Position numbers and translations under genes: made by a program. Positions 17,379 through 26,064 of a DNA stretch of 57,578 bases are shown piece after piece. Source of the DNA: Candidatus Sulfopaludibacter sp. GTDB lineage: Bacteria; Acidobacteriota; Terriglobia; Bryobacterales; Bryobacteraceae. The stretch spans positions 1 through 57,578 of the forward strand of contig JARLGM010000022.1 in NCBI GenBank assembly GCA_031292755.1, in the 5' to 3' direction. The first letter of the stretch is position 1. The number at the start of each line of letters is the position of its first letter. The notes beneath the pieces were generated by a model. The model saw only the letters and a list, made by a program, of their open reading frames with translations, did no database searches and had not been told where the DNA came from.

Positions 17379-18706
17379 GGACGCACTCCGCGTTTTGCCT
17401 CGATCAGGAACTGGTCCACCCCCGCCGGAGTCCGCACATCCTGCACCGGATTGGAATTCTTGAAGAACGGCGAGGCATCCAGAATGTTCACCAGTCGGGT
17501 GGCCTGCGGCGCCTCGCCGCCGAAGCGCAGCGTGTCCCGCGTCAGTTCGATGTTGTTTACCCAGGATGGCGGCTCCACCAGGCGGGTCAGTTCGTTCAGG
17601 GCGTCCAGATCGTTGCGGGTCATCCCGCGATACTGCTCCAGCAGGCGGGTGCGGGCGCGCAGGCTCTCGGTCTGCCGGTCCAACGCCGCCGCGCGCGACG
17701 CCTGCGGCTGCAATTTGGCGATCGCGGCCTGAAGCTGGTGCAGATACTGCCGTTCGGCATAACGCGAATAGACCAGCATCCCGCCGGCCACCAGCACCAG
17801 CAGCACCGCCAGCGCGATGGTGGGGATGAAGACCGCGCGCGAATTGAAACGCCGGAACTCCGCGGGCAGCACGTTTGCCGACGGCGCCAGGCGGGGACAG
17901 GCTCCAGCCAGCGCCGTGGCATACGGCAGGGCGTTGCGGGAAAGATCGTTAGCCACCGGGTTCACCGCCGGCTTCGGCAGCACCTGTTCCAGTTGCAGAG
18001 GGACGGTTTCCGGCGGAAGCCGCAGTTCCGCCAGGGCCAGGGTGGTGGCGCGCTGCGGGGCCAGGTCGAATTCGGCGCAGAACACCGGACGCGCGGCGCT
18101 TTCGCCATATACTTCCACCGCGCCACCGGCAGCCCGGCTCAGCGCTACGAAACCGGCGCCTTCGCTATGCCCGTTGAGCCGGATGGCGGCATGTACCGCC
18201 GCGGCGGAAAAAGTGAAACTGGAAACCGCGATCCCGGCTTCGTTGAAGAGCTGCACGTAGCGGTTCACCACGGACTGCCGCGAAATTCCCACCAGCACCG
18301 AGCCAAACGTAAGCGGCGACCATCCCCAGCAGACTTCCTCATCGCCATAAGGGTGCAGCGAATCCAACTGGAACCGGATGGCGCTGTCCACATCCTTCGC
18401 GGCCACTCCCGGCAGCGGCATCTGCCGGACAATCACTTCCCGGCGCGGCAGCAGCACCGTGGCGCTCAAATGGGCGGCTCCCAGGGCCTTGAGAAAACGC
18501 GAGTATTCCGCGCCCCACTCGGCCGCCGGGCGCGTGGCGTAATTGGCAATCGTCGACCGGCCCACCACATGGATGCCTGTGGGCCGCACGCGCGCCGCCA
18601 CCACCTCCAGATCCGTGGCGCCAATCTCCACGCCAATGCCAAAGCCGAATGCCAGCAGCTTGCGCACGTCTTTGGTCAGGGAAGCGGGAAGAGGCATGAA
18701 GGTCAC
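17375..18706 (-). CDS. GspL-type protein resembling fused PilM and PilN
   Basis: A 443-residue protein combining a cytoplasmic actin-like domain (about 15-250; GFGIGVEIGATDLEVVAARV and VIVRQMPLPGVAAKDVDSAI as in PilM) with a membrane segment (FIPTIALAVLLVLVAGGMLVYS near 300). A periplasmic coiled coil and ferredoxin-like domain (about 320-440; MTRNDLDALNELTRLVEPPSWVNNIEL as in PilN) follow. GspL has this overall architecture and recruits the GspE ATPase through its cytoplasmic part. The GTG start overlaps the gspK stop; an ATG three codons later is an alternative. The strong PilM/PilN flavour is notable, but the flanking gspK and gspM genes favour the type II label. Confidence 0.8.
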   Translation of the reverse strand: MTFMPLPASLTKDVRKLLAFGFGIGVEIGATDLEVVAARVRPTGIHVVGRSTIANYATRPAAEWGAEYSRFLKALGAAHLSATVLLPRREVIVRQMPLPGVAAKDVDSAIRFQLDSLHPYGDEEVCWGWSPLTFGSVLVGISRQSVVNRYVQLFNEAGIAVSSFTFSAAAVHAAIRLNGHSEGAGFVALSRAAGGAVEVYGESAARPVFCAEFDLAPQRATTLALAELRLPPETVPLQLEQVLPKPAVNPVANDLSRNALPYATALAGACPRLAPSANVLPAEFRRFNSRAVFIPTIALAVLLVLVAGGMLVYSRYAERQYLHQLQAAIAKLQPQASRAAALDRQTESLRARTRLLEQYRGMTRNDLDALNELTRLVEPPSWVNNIELTRDTLRFGGEAPQATRLVNILDASPFFKNSNPVQDVRTPAGVDQFLIEAKRGVRP

Positions 18707-19683
18707 TTGATCCAGGTGGAATCGTACCAGCGCAAAATGTGAATCGGCGCGTCGTAGCCGGGCGGCATGTATTTTACCTGGGCCGCCACCGTGCGGCGCA
18801 TATCGGAGAGTTGGCCGCCGGGCGTGAACAGCCGGGCGGTGGCTCGCATGGTGACGATGGAGTTGCCGGCCACGCGCAGCAGCGCGTCCGGGGTGCCCAT
18901 CGACTGCAAAAAGTCCATCAGGGCCTTATCCGAGAAGGGCGCCACCCGCCGCATTTCCAGAATCGCGTTCACGGCGGCGGGGGGCAGCCCGATAGCGGCC
19001 AGTACTGCGGGCTGCGCCGTGTTGACGTCCACCCGGTCTTTGGTGCCGAAAACAGACAGGCAGTCGATCAATCCGGGCCGCGCCAACAGACGCGGACCCT
19101 GGGGGTCCGAGCCTTCCGGAGCCGGGACGTAAGTTCCGTAGAAAATATCTGGCGTAACGCCTTGCACTTGAAGCAATTCCTCGATCTCTTGAATGGACGC
19201 ATGAGGGGCCGGAAAAGTCGGCCCGAGCGCAAGATTCTGAGGATTTTGGGGTTGATGCCAGTCATCGATCGCCATGGCGATCAGCCGGGCCCGCCCGGGC
19301 TCCATCCCCAGGGCTGAATTCAGCCGGTACAGCACCTCCGGAGTGACGCTGTTGACGTTCAACTTCCCGGTTTCGGGCAGGAATTCAACGTGGACGATGC
19401 CGCTGGCAAACCGGTAGTCGATGGCCGTGGAGTTCTGCGGAATGGGCCGCTTTTCCGGCGGCACCTTAATCGACCAGAGCAGTTCCAGGGACGCGCGCTC
19501 GATCCCCCCGGCCGCCAGGTAGTAGCTGCGCAAGCCGTCCACCGAAGTAGAGACTCGCTCCGTCTCGCCGCGCACCGTGGAGGAAACCGAAAACGCGATG
19601 GCTGCCAGCGCCGCACTCAGCCACAGCACGGCCAGCAGTGCGCTGCCTCGCCGGCGGGTTGCGGGAGCTTGTCTAATCCACAT
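18703..19683 (-). CDS. gspK: Type II secretion minor pseudopilin GspK
   Basis: A 326-residue protein. The ATG at 19683 is used because the following sequence gives a prepilin-like N-terminus: RRRGSALLAVLWLSAALAAI, a basic leader, Gly and a hydrophobic helix. As in other GspK proteins, Glu5 is absent. The long soluble part contains helix-hairpin-helix-like segments (LNVNSVTPEVLYRLNSALGM and VDVNTAQPAVLAAIGLPPAAV) typical of the T2SSK family. GspK caps the pseudopilus tip with GspI and GspJ. It overlaps the gspJ 3' end by 11 bases and the GspL start by four. Confidence 0.88.
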   Translation of the reverse strand: MWIRQAPATRRRGSALLAVLWLSAALAAIAFSVSSTVRGETERVSTSVDGLRSYYLAAGGIERASLELLWSIKVPPEKRPIPQNSTAIDYRFASGIVHVEFLPETGKLNVNSVTPEVLYRLNSALGMEPGRARLIAMAIDDWHQPQNPQNLALGPTFPAPHASIQEIEELLQVQGVTPDIFYGTYVPAPEGSDPQGPRLLARPGLIDCLSVFGTKDRVDVNTAQPAVLAAIGLPPAAVNAILEMRRVAPFSDKALMDFLQSMGTPDALLRVAGNSIVTMRATARLFTPGGQLSDMRRTVAAQVKYMPPGYDAPIHILRWYDSTWIK

Positions 19684-20428
19684 ACGGAATATCCGGAGCG
19701 CGGTGCAGATGAATCTGCGCCAGCACGCTGAGCGGTTGCATTGTGGAAAGGTCGGGCTGCAAGGGAGCCATATCGATGCGGATGGCCAGCGGCCAGCCCA
19801 AGCCGGTAGCGCGCGGCAGCCAGACGGGGACCGGCTCATTCGGGTCTTTGCTCTTCACGTAGTAGCTAATCCGGCAGAAGGCCAGATTGTCGGCCAGCAC
19901 GAAGCTGGAGGGAGATGCCTCAGGCGCCGGCGGGAAGCGCGGAATGGTGATGCCCAGCGTTTGGTCCTGCATCACCCCGTGGCAGAAATTGCCGGCCGCC
20001 ATAGGCGAATACGGCGTTTCATTCACCACCAGCCTTACCCCGCGCCCGTCCGCGCCGGGTATTACGAAGAACTCGAGAATCTGCGGAACCCCGCGCCATG
20101 CCTGTTGCAGGGAAAAGGTCGATACCATGCGTAGAAATTGCGGCTCGGCCTGCAGGAAGACGAAGTGCACGCTGGAATTACCACCGCCACCGCCAGGGTC
20201 CATGCCGAGGCACGGCGGCATCGCAGGCACCATTCCCTCCAACTCCGACTGCAAAATGCGTTGCGCGCCCGCCACCCGCCGGTCGTCCATCAGTCGGGTG
20301 TTGGTTTTGCCGAACGCCGAGAGGCCCACTCGCAGGGCAATCGACATCCCCAGCACCAGCAGGGTCATCAGAGTCACCGCTACCAATACTTCCAGCAGCG
20401 TCATCCCGGCGGTGGAACGGGTCCTCAT
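19673..20428 (-). CDS. gspJ: Type II secretion minor pseudopilin GspJ
   Basis: A 251-residue pseudopilin. The leader MRTRSTAGMTLLEVLVAVTL has the prepilin cleavage site (Gly8/Met9), with Glu at mature position 5 and a hydrophobic stalk. The globular domain ends with a basic-acidic tail (LHRAPDIPYVD). GspJ sits in the tip complex with GspI and GspK. The start overlaps the gspI stop by four bases. The identity follows from length (longest of H/I/J) and gene order. Confidence 0.85.
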   Translation of the reverse strand: MRTRSTAGMTLLEVLVAVTLMTLLVLGMSIALRVGLSAFGKTNTRLMDDRRVAGAQRILQSELEGMVPAMPPCLGMDPGGGGGNSSVHFVFLQAEPQFLRMVSTFSLQQAWRGVPQILEFFVIPGADGRGVRLVVNETPYSPMAAGNFCHGVMQDQTLGITIPRFPPAPEASPSSFVLADNLAFCRISYYVKSKDPNEPVPVWLPRATGLGWPLAIRIDMAPLQPDLSTMQPLSVLAQIHLHRAPDIPYVD

Positions 20429-20859
20429 TGCTCACCCGCCGGAGTTATATCCTTGGGCTGTAAGACGCGGTGCCGGAATCCCTCCAGCACAATGGACTTG
20501 CGCTGCGGGCCGCTCATCCACCAGATATGCAATTCCAGGCGGTCCAGGGTCAAGTCGCCGGGGGATGGCTGGGGCGGCGATTCCACATTCGTGAGCCACG
20601 CCTGCCACCCCGCCGCCAATCCGCCGGCCAGCGCCGGATCGAACTGGCCCGCCAGCGGCACGTTGAGCGGAGTCCGGAAATCTACCAGCAGTTCGTTCAT
20701 GCGAAGCTGCGCCAACTGGGTCACGCGGTCATAGTCGCGCACCCGCGACGCATTTCGCGTGGCTGACGAGATGTTCGAAAGCAACCCCACGATGGCGACC
20801 GCCATGATGAGCGTGGCCACCATCACTTCCAGCAGCGTGAATCCCTGACTTCGCCTCAT
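20425..20859 (-). CDS. gspI: Type II secretion minor pseudopilin GspI
   Basis: A 144-residue pseudopilin with leader MRRSQG and mature start FTLLEVMVATLIMAVAIVGL, including Glu5. RVTQLAQLRMNELLVDFRTP matches the conserved region after the stalk in GspI. It nucleates the pseudopilus tip with GspJ and GspK. It has four-base overlaps with gspH and gspJ. Confidence 0.88.
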   Translation of the reverse strand: MRRSQGFTLLEVMVATLIMAVAIVGLLSNISSATRNASRVRDYDRVTQLAQLRMNELLVDFRTPLNVPLAGQFDPALAGGLAAGWQAWLTNVESPPQPSPGDLTLDRLELHIWWMSGPQRKSIVLEGFRHRVLQPKDITPAGEQ

Positions 20860-21374
20860 CTGTTGTTGGTGCTGTTTGGTGTGACGCTTTCCACGCGCGG
20901 AAAGCCAGTCATCGGATCCAGCCGGACGATGCGGCGGGAGCCGTGCTGGTTGGCAAGCTGCACACCGATCCCTGGGGTGGACGCCCCCGGCACCAGCAGC
21001 AGTCGGAATGGCGCCCGTTCGCCATCTTCCGAAGAAACGGGCTGCCCCGCCAGAACGGCCTCGATAGTAATGCCATCCGGCATCTTCAGTTCGCGCGTGT
21101 AGCCGGGATCTTCGGAGTACACCGACAGGCGATTCTGCTTCGGCTCGATCACTACTTCCATCGGAATTTGCCGCCGCTCGGTCCGGTTCACCGCGGCATT
21201 TAAGAAGCTGGCGACCGAGCCCGTCGCCGATGCCAGACGGACGCTATCGATCCCGGCCGTGGCCGAAGGCAGCGACACCGCGACAATCACCCCAATGATG
21301 GCCACTACCACCACCATCTCGATCAAGGTGACGCCGCGCCGGTTACCTGTTCTTCCAACTGAAGATATCGGCAT
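20856..21374 (-). CDS. gspH: Type II secretion minor pseudopilin GspH
   Basis: About 172 residues. The start at 21374 (AAGGG upstream, inside the end of gspG) is preferred to a longer frame at 21437 because it gives a compact leader MPISSVGRTGNRRG before VTLIEMVVVVAIIGVIVAVS, with Glu5. The soluble domain is beta-rich (IPMEVVIEPKQNRLSVYSED). GspH links the tip to the main pseudopilus. It overlaps gspG by 32 bases and gspI by four. Confidence 0.82.
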   Translation of the reverse strand: MPISSVGRTGNRRGVTLIEMVVVVAIIGVIVAVSLPSATAGIDSVRLASATGSVASFLNAAVNRTERRQIPMEVVIEPKQNRLSVYSEDPGYTRELKMPDGITIEAVLAGQPVSSEDGERAPFRLLLVPGASTPGIGVQLANQHGSRRIVRLDPMTGFPRVESVTPNSTNNR

Positions 21375-21789
21375 TGAACCCTTCGCCGCCCGGTTGCCCG
21401 TCGGCTCCGAGCGAGATGATATCCGGCTCGTCGCCATGATCGCCCGGGAATTTGTACACGTAGTCGTGGTCCCACGGATCTTTGGGAACGTCCTTCGGCA
21501 GGTACGGCCCGGCCCACTGTTCCAGGTCGGCGGGCTTTTCGCGCAGCGCCTTCAGGCCCTGCTCGGTGGTGGGGAACGTGCCCGTGTCGAGTTTGTACGA
21601 TCCCAGCGCGGTCATGAAGTTGTCCAGTTGCGTGCGTGCCGCCGTGACCTTGGCCCGGTCCGCATTCTTGAACAGCGACGGCCCGACCAGGGCGATGAAC
21701 AGCCCGATGATGGTTACCACCACCAGCATTTCGATCAGGGTTACGCCAGCCTCTCCCCGCCTGTTTTTCCGTATTCTGCTTGTTCGCAT
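21343..21789 (-). CDS. gspG: Type II secretion major pseudopilin GspG
   Basis: A 148-residue major pseudopilin. The leader MRTSRIRKNRRGEAG precedes VTLIEMLVVVTIIGLFIALV (Glu5 present). Diagnostic GspG features follow: TALGSYKLDTGTFPTTEQGLKAL, then WAGPYLPKDVPKDPWDHDYVY and the calcium-site region DIISLGADGQPGGEG. It polymerises into the periplasmic pseudopilus. It lies three bases downstream of gspF and overlaps gspH. Confidence 0.95.
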   Translation of the reverse strand: MRTSRIRKNRRGEAGVTLIEMLVVVTIIGLFIALVGPSLFKNADRAKVTAARTQLDNFMTALGSYKLDTGTFPTTEQGLKALREKPADLEQWAGPYLPKDVPKDPWDHDYVYKFPGDHGDEPDIISLGADGQPGGEGFNADIFSWKNR

Positions 21790-21792
21790 GAT

Positions 21793-23004
21793 TTATACCG
21801 CCACGTCGTTGATGCTCGTAATTGCCACCAGCATGCTCAGAATCAGCCCGCCAACCAGCACGCCCATAATCAGGATGACCAGCGGCTCGAAGATCGAGGT
21901 GAATCGCCGGATGGCCACCCGCGTGTCATTTTCGTATATATCGGCCATGCGGGTGAACATCTGGTCCAGCCGGCCGGTCTCTTCGCCCACGGTCAACAGG
22001 TGACTTGCCAGCGGCGGAAACACTCCCGCCTTCCGCAAAGGCACGGCGATCCCTTCCCCGCGCTTGACTCCCTGCGCCACTCCCACTAAAGCCCCGGAGA
22101 TGGTCTTATTGGTGAGCGTCGCGGCGGCGATTTCGATGGATTGCACCAGCGGCACCGTATTCGATACCAGTGTAGCCATGGCGCGCGCAAAGCGCGAAGT
22201 CTCGGCCTTCAGCATGGCATCGCCGAGCAACGGAATCTTGAGCCGCTTGCCGTCCCACCACAACCGCCCGGCCACGGTGCCCGTATAGACTCGCCAGAAA
22301 ACCGCCAGACACGCCGCCGCCGCCGCGCCAATCCACCCGTACGCGCGCACGATGTTGCTGGCGTCCAGCATGATCTTGGTGGGCAGCGGCATCTTCAGCG
22401 AGTTGCCTTCGAAAATACTGGCGAATCGCGGCACCACGAAATTCAGCAAAATCAGAATCGACGCCAGACCCACGCAGGCCAGCAGCGCCGGATACACCAT
22501 CGACGAGACGATGTAGTTCCGCAGCTCGTCGCGCGTCCGCTCGAAATCCGCCAGCCGCTCAAAAATCACCGCCAGCGAACCCGAAGCCTCGCCCGCGCGC
22601 ACCATGTTGATGTAAAGATCGGAGAAGTAGTCGGGATGCGTAGCCAGGCAGTCGGCCAGCGTCCGGCCGCCCTTGAGGACGCGCAGCACGTCCAGCACGA
22701 TGAAGCGGAATGCCGGCCGCTCGGTGAGTTCCGCGGTGATGGAAAGAGCGCGGTCCAACGGCACGCTGGAAGTGAGCAGCGTGGAAAGTTCCTGGGTGAA
22801 AAACAGGACGTCGCGCCGCTTGCCGCCGCCGAACGACGGCAGCTTAATCTCGAACGCCGAGCTCTTGGGAGCCACCCCGACATAAATCGGAGTCAACCCC
22901 TGCTTCCGCAATTCCCGGGCGATCAGCTTCTCATTGTCGCCGGACAGGCTCCCGGTCCGCACCTTGCCGTCCGAAGCCACCGCGCGAAAGAAAAAGGTGG
23001 CCAT
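21793..23004 (-). CDS. gspF: Type II secretion inner-membrane platform protein GspF
   Basis: A 403-residue protein. It begins MATFFFRAVASDGKVRTGSL and has two GspF domains (about 65-190 and 270-395) with the family phrases FTQELSTLLTSSVPLDRAL and FARAMATLVSNTVPLVQSIE. Membrane segments lie near 165-190, 220-240 and 375-400. It forms the core around which GspE drives pseudopilus assembly. It is separated from gspE by 164 bases containing a GC-rich inverted repeat, the only sizeable gap in the operon. Confidence 0.95.
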   Translation of the reverse strand: MATFFFRAVASDGKVRTGSLSGDNEKLIARELRKQGLTPIYVGVAPKSSAFEIKLPSFGGGKRRDVLFFTQELSTLLTSSVPLDRALSITAELTERPAFRFIVLDVLRVLKGGRTLADCLATHPDYFSDLYINMVRAGEASGSLAVIFERLADFERTRDELRNYIVSSMVYPALLACVGLASILILLNFVVPRFASIFEGNSLKMPLPTKIMLDASNIVRAYGWIGAAAAACLAVFWRVYTGTVAGRLWWDGKRLKIPLLGDAMLKAETSRFARAMATLVSNTVPLVQSIEIAAATLTNKTISGALVGVAQGVKRGEGIAVPLRKAGVFPPLASHLLTVGEETGRLDQMFTRMADIYENDTRVAIRRFTSIFEPLVILIMGVLVGGLILSMLVAITSINDVAV

Positions 23005-23026
23005 CTAGCGCTCGCTCCGCTCGCTT

Positions 23027-23166
23027 GGGGGGCCCGGGGCCAGGGGCCAGGGGCCGGGGAATGGTCGGCTCGCCGCCGCGAACACGTTTTTGTCGGTTCT
23101 CTCGATATGAAGCAACTCTTCCGGCCTCCGCTCACTACCCCCTGACCCCTGGCCCCCGGCCCCCGC
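23027..23166. repeat. GC-rich inverted repeat between gspE and gspF
   Basis: A G-rich run built of GGGGCCAGGGGCC-type units (23027-23059) is answered by a C-rich run with CCCCTGGCCCCCGGCCCCC (23138-23166), about 80 bases apart. They can pair imperfectly into a long stem. The left arm is preceded by the alternating GCGCTCGCTCCGCTCGC. This looks like a dispersed intergenic repeat rather than an operon element. Confidence 0.65.
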
Positions 23167-23168
23167 AC

Positions 23169-24869
23169 TTAGAACTCCTGCGTGACGCGCATGACTTCTT
23201 CCACCGTGGTCACGCCTTGCGACACTTTGAGCCAGCCGTCTTCGCGGAGATTGCGCATTCCGTTGCGCCGGGCGGCCTTGGTTAGCTCTCCGGCATCGGC
23301 ATTGGCCATGATCATCTTGCGGATCTCATCGTCCACCTGCATCAGTTCGAAGATTCCCATACGGGAACTGTAGCCGCGTCCGTGGCATTCCGGGCAGCCC
23401 GCGCCCCGCCACACAGGAATGTGCTCGCCATCGGGCGCCAGTACTCTGCCGGCGGGTTGCTTACACCCGGCGCAGATCACGCGGATCAGGCGCTGCGCCA
23501 GCACCGCCACCAGCGACGAGGTCAACAGGTAGTTTTCAATTCCCATATCCGCCAGTCGCGTGATCGCGCTGGGTGCGTCATTGGTATGCAGCGTGGAGAA
23601 CACCAGGTGGCCGGTGAGGGCCGCCCGGATGGCGATATCGGCCGTCTCGCGATCGCGGATTTCGCCCACCATGATCACGTCCGGATCCTGGCGTACGATG
23701 TGCCGCAAACCGGCCGCGAAGGTCAGGCCGATCTGCGGATTCACGTGAATCTGGTTGATCCCGTCCATCTGGTATTCCACCGGGTCTTCAATGGTGATGA
23801 TCTTCTTGTCCGGCAGGTTGATGCGCTTGAGCGACGAATACAACGTGGTCGATTTGCCGCTGCCGGTGGGACCGGTCACCAGGAAAATGCCGTGCGGCAG
23901 GCTGGTGAAATGTTCCATCGCCGCCAGCATGCGGGCATCGAAGCCCAGCTTTTGCAAATCGTAGAAATCGCCCGTGGAGCGGTCCAGCAGGCGCATCACC
24001 ACGCTTTCGCCGTACAGCGTCGGCAAGGTGGAAACGCGCAGGTCCACTTCGCGGCCCAGTACTTTGATTTTGATGCGGCCATCCTGCGGCAGGCGCCGTT
24101 CGGCGATATTCAGCTTGGCCATCAGCTTGAGGCGCGAGATGATGGCCGCCTTCAGTTCGCGTGGCGGCGTCTCCTGATTCAGGAGCACGCCGTCCACGCG
24201 GAAGCGGACGCGGAATTCCTTCTCGAACGGCTCAATGTGAATGTCACTGGCGCGCTGCTCCAGCGCATCGGCGATCATGGCATTCACCAGGCGGATGACC
24301 GGCGCTTCGCTGGCCATGTCGCGCAAATGTTCCAGGTCGGCCAGTGCGTCGGCGTCGTCGCCTTCGCCCACGCGGAAAGCCTGCCGCTCGGTTTCGCCGT
24401 AATACTTCTCGATGGCGTCCAGGACTTCCTGCTCCGCCGCCAGCGCCGTGCGGATTTCCAGGCCCGAGAACGCGCGCACTGCGGCGATGGTTTCGAAGTC
24501 CAGCGGATCGGCCATCGCCAGCGTGAGGACCGAATCCTTCAGCGTCACCGGAATGGCCCGGCACTGCCGCAGGAAGCGGTGCGACAGGCCTTCGATTTCC
24601 GGCGCCGTGGGCGGTTCGCTATCCAACGTCACCAGGGGAATGCCCAGTTGATCGCTCAGCGCCGCCAATACATCGCGGTGGGCGATCAGCCCCATATCGA
24701 CGAGAATTTTGCCGAGCTTGTCGCCGCGCTCCTTCTGTAGTTCCAGCGCCCGGTCCAGATCTTCGGCTTCGATCTTCTGCCGCTCGATCAGGATCTCGCC
24801 CAGGCGCTGATACCGCGGCGCGGATACACCGGCGGCTTCGGCTTCGGGAGTGGGATAGGCAGGGGTCAC
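23169..24869 (-). CDS. gspE: Type II secretion ATPase GspE
   Basis: A 566-residue secretion ATPase. It has an N-terminal MshEN-type domain (LGEILIERQKIEAEDLDRAL), the C1E/N2E region (APVIRLVNAMIADALEQRASDIHIEP), Walker A TGPTGSGKSTTLYSSL (about 325-340), the Asp box DPVEYQMDGINQI, Walker B-type DPDVIMVGEIRDRETADIA, and a zinc finger CAGCK...CPECHGRGYSSRMG. It hydrolyses ATP at the cytoplasmic face to power pseudopilus growth. Its start overlaps the stop of the small secreted-protein gene by four bases. Confidence 0.97.
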   Translation of the reverse strand: MTPAYPTPEAEAAGVSAPRYQRLGEILIERQKIEAEDLDRALELQKERGDKLGKILVDMGLIAHRDVLAALSDQLGIPLVTLDSEPPTAPEIEGLSHRFLRQCRAIPVTLKDSVLTLAMADPLDFETIAAVRAFSGLEIRTALAAEQEVLDAIEKYYGETERQAFRVGEGDDADALADLEHLRDMASEAPVIRLVNAMIADALEQRASDIHIEPFEKEFRVRFRVDGVLLNQETPPRELKAAIISRLKLMAKLNIAERRLPQDGRIKIKVLGREVDLRVSTLPTLYGESVVMRLLDRSTGDFYDLQKLGFDARMLAAMEHFTSLPHGIFLVTGPTGSGKSTTLYSSLKRINLPDKKIITIEDPVEYQMDGINQIHVNPQIGLTFAAGLRHIVRQDPDVIMVGEIRDRETADIAIRAALTGHLVFSTLHTNDAPSAITRLADMGIENYLLTSSLVAVLAQRLIRVICAGCKQPAGRVLAPDGEHIPVWRGAGCPECHGRGYSSRMGIFELMQVDDEIRKMIMANADAGELTKAARRNGMRNLREDGWLKVSQGVTTVEEVMRVTQEF

Positions 24870-25465
24870 TTATATTGCAGTTCCGTCTTGATATCGCCGG
24901 TCTGCGCGCCGTGGCGGTCGGCCTTCATCACAATCTGTTCGGGCAATCCGCTCCGGTCTTCCCAGCCCTGGTAAAGCAGCCGGACGGCCAGCACGATCTG
25001 ATCGTTCGGCCCCAGGTCCAGGTCCTTGGCGGAAGCGGCCATCATGGCGCTCATCTGCTTGCGCAGTACGTCCAGATGCTTGATCTTGCGGTCGTGCAGG
25101 GTCGCTTTTTCGGCCGCCGTGATCTGGCCAGGGTGAAACATGGGCAGTATGTTGCTTGTCGCCAGTTCCACTTTGGCGGTGAACACGGCGCCGAAACCAG
25201 GCACGTACAACCCCTGGGTGAGGCCGAATACCTGGAGGGGGTTGGCTTGGTCGGCCATTTTCAGCCCGAGATCGAAATCGCCCTCCAGCTTTTGGAACAC
25301 TGCCAGATCGTTGGCAACCTTCGGGATGGCGCCGGTCCGGGCCGCGCCCTCGGCCGTCGCCACCGGCGCGGCATTCACCGGAGCCAGCGCTCCGGCTGTC
25401 GGTTTCACGGTTTGCCCCCAGGCGGGAACCAATGCCAGGGCGGCAAACATGCAGGCGTTTCTCAT
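24866..25465 (-). CDS. Hypothetical secreted protein at the head of the secretion operon
   Basis: A 199-residue protein with a signal peptide (MRNACMFAALALVPAWGQ, likely cut after WGQ). The mature part has an Ala-rich stretch and then a mainly helical domain (HPGQITAAEKATLHDRKIKHLDVLRK; KDLDLGPNDQIVLAVRLLYQGWEDR). No family is recognised. It overlaps both the anti-sigma gene and gspE by four bases, so it is almost certainly made with the secretion apparatus. Being exported yet operon-bound, it could be an accessory factor of the system or a substrate. Confidence 0.75.
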   Translation of the reverse strand: MRNACMFAALALVPAWGQTVKPTAGALAPVNAAPVATAEGAARTGAIPKVANDLAVFQKLEGDFDLGLKMADQANPLQVFGLTQGLYVPGFGAVFTAKVELATSNILPMFHPGQITAAEKATLHDRKIKHLDVLRKQMSAMMAASAKDLDLGPNDQIVLAVRLLYQGWEDRSGLPEQIVMKADRHGAQTGDIKTELQYK

Positions 25466-26064
25466 TGCCCATCCTTACTCAGCATGGCCGAGTTACTGAT
25501 CGTGCGCTTTTCCATTTCCAGGCTGGCGATTTTGTTCTGCTGGTAATCGCTCTGCATTTCATACGAGGCCATCATCAGCCGGCGCTCCTTCTGGTCGCGC
25601 TCTTGAATGGCCTGCACCAGTTGTTCGGTCTTTTGGGCATACCGCGCCTCGATTGCCCGCGCCGCCTGATCGGCCACAGCCTGCACGCGCTGCTCGATCG
25701 CCGCCGCCGAAGGACCCGCCCCAGGCGCCGGTGCGGGAGCCGGACGCATAGTAGCGAACACAATCAGCGCGACCGAAAGCATGGCCGCCGACGCAAAACC
25801 CAACCGCGCCGCGGAACCCCAGAACGCAGCCAGCCAGCGCTGCAAAGGCGATGGTTCAAAAACCTTGTCGGACACAAAAGCGATGCGCTGCGGAATCTCT
25901 TCCTCGCGCAAGGTGAAAAGGGCCGCTCCGGTCAACTGCAGCCGCTCCAGTTCTTCCCGGCACTGCTGGCACACTTTTACATGCGCTTCTACCTGCTGGC
26001 GCTCGTGCGGGTCGGCGAGCTCCTGCAGGAAGTAGTCTCTCAAATCGAATGGCGAGCAACTCAT
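25462..26064 (-). CDS. Anti-sigma factor with zinc-finger domain
   Basis: About 200 residues. The start at 26064 overlaps the sigma factor stop (ATGA). Residues 10-45 hold the zf-HC2 signature HERQQVEAHVKVCQQC (His-x3-Cys-x2-Cys), which binds sigma regions. A membrane segment follows (LGFASAAMLSVALIVFATM, about 95-113), then a periplasmic part with a Pro/Ala linker and a long coiled coil (EQRVQAVADQAARAIEARYAQ). It would hold the adjacent sigma factor inactive at the membrane and release it on an envelope signal. The frame extending upstream to 26406 overlaps the sigma gene and is rejected. Confidence 0.87.
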   Translation of the reverse strand: MSCSPFDLRDYFLQELADPHERQQVEAHVKVCQQCREELERLQLTGAALFTLREEEIPQRIAFVSDKVFEPSPLQRWLAAFWGSAARLGFASAAMLSVALIVFATMRPAPAPAPGAGPSAAAIEQRVQAVADQAARAIEARYAQKTEQLVQAIQERDQKERRLMMASYEMQSDYQQNKIASLEMEKRTISNSAMLSKDGQ

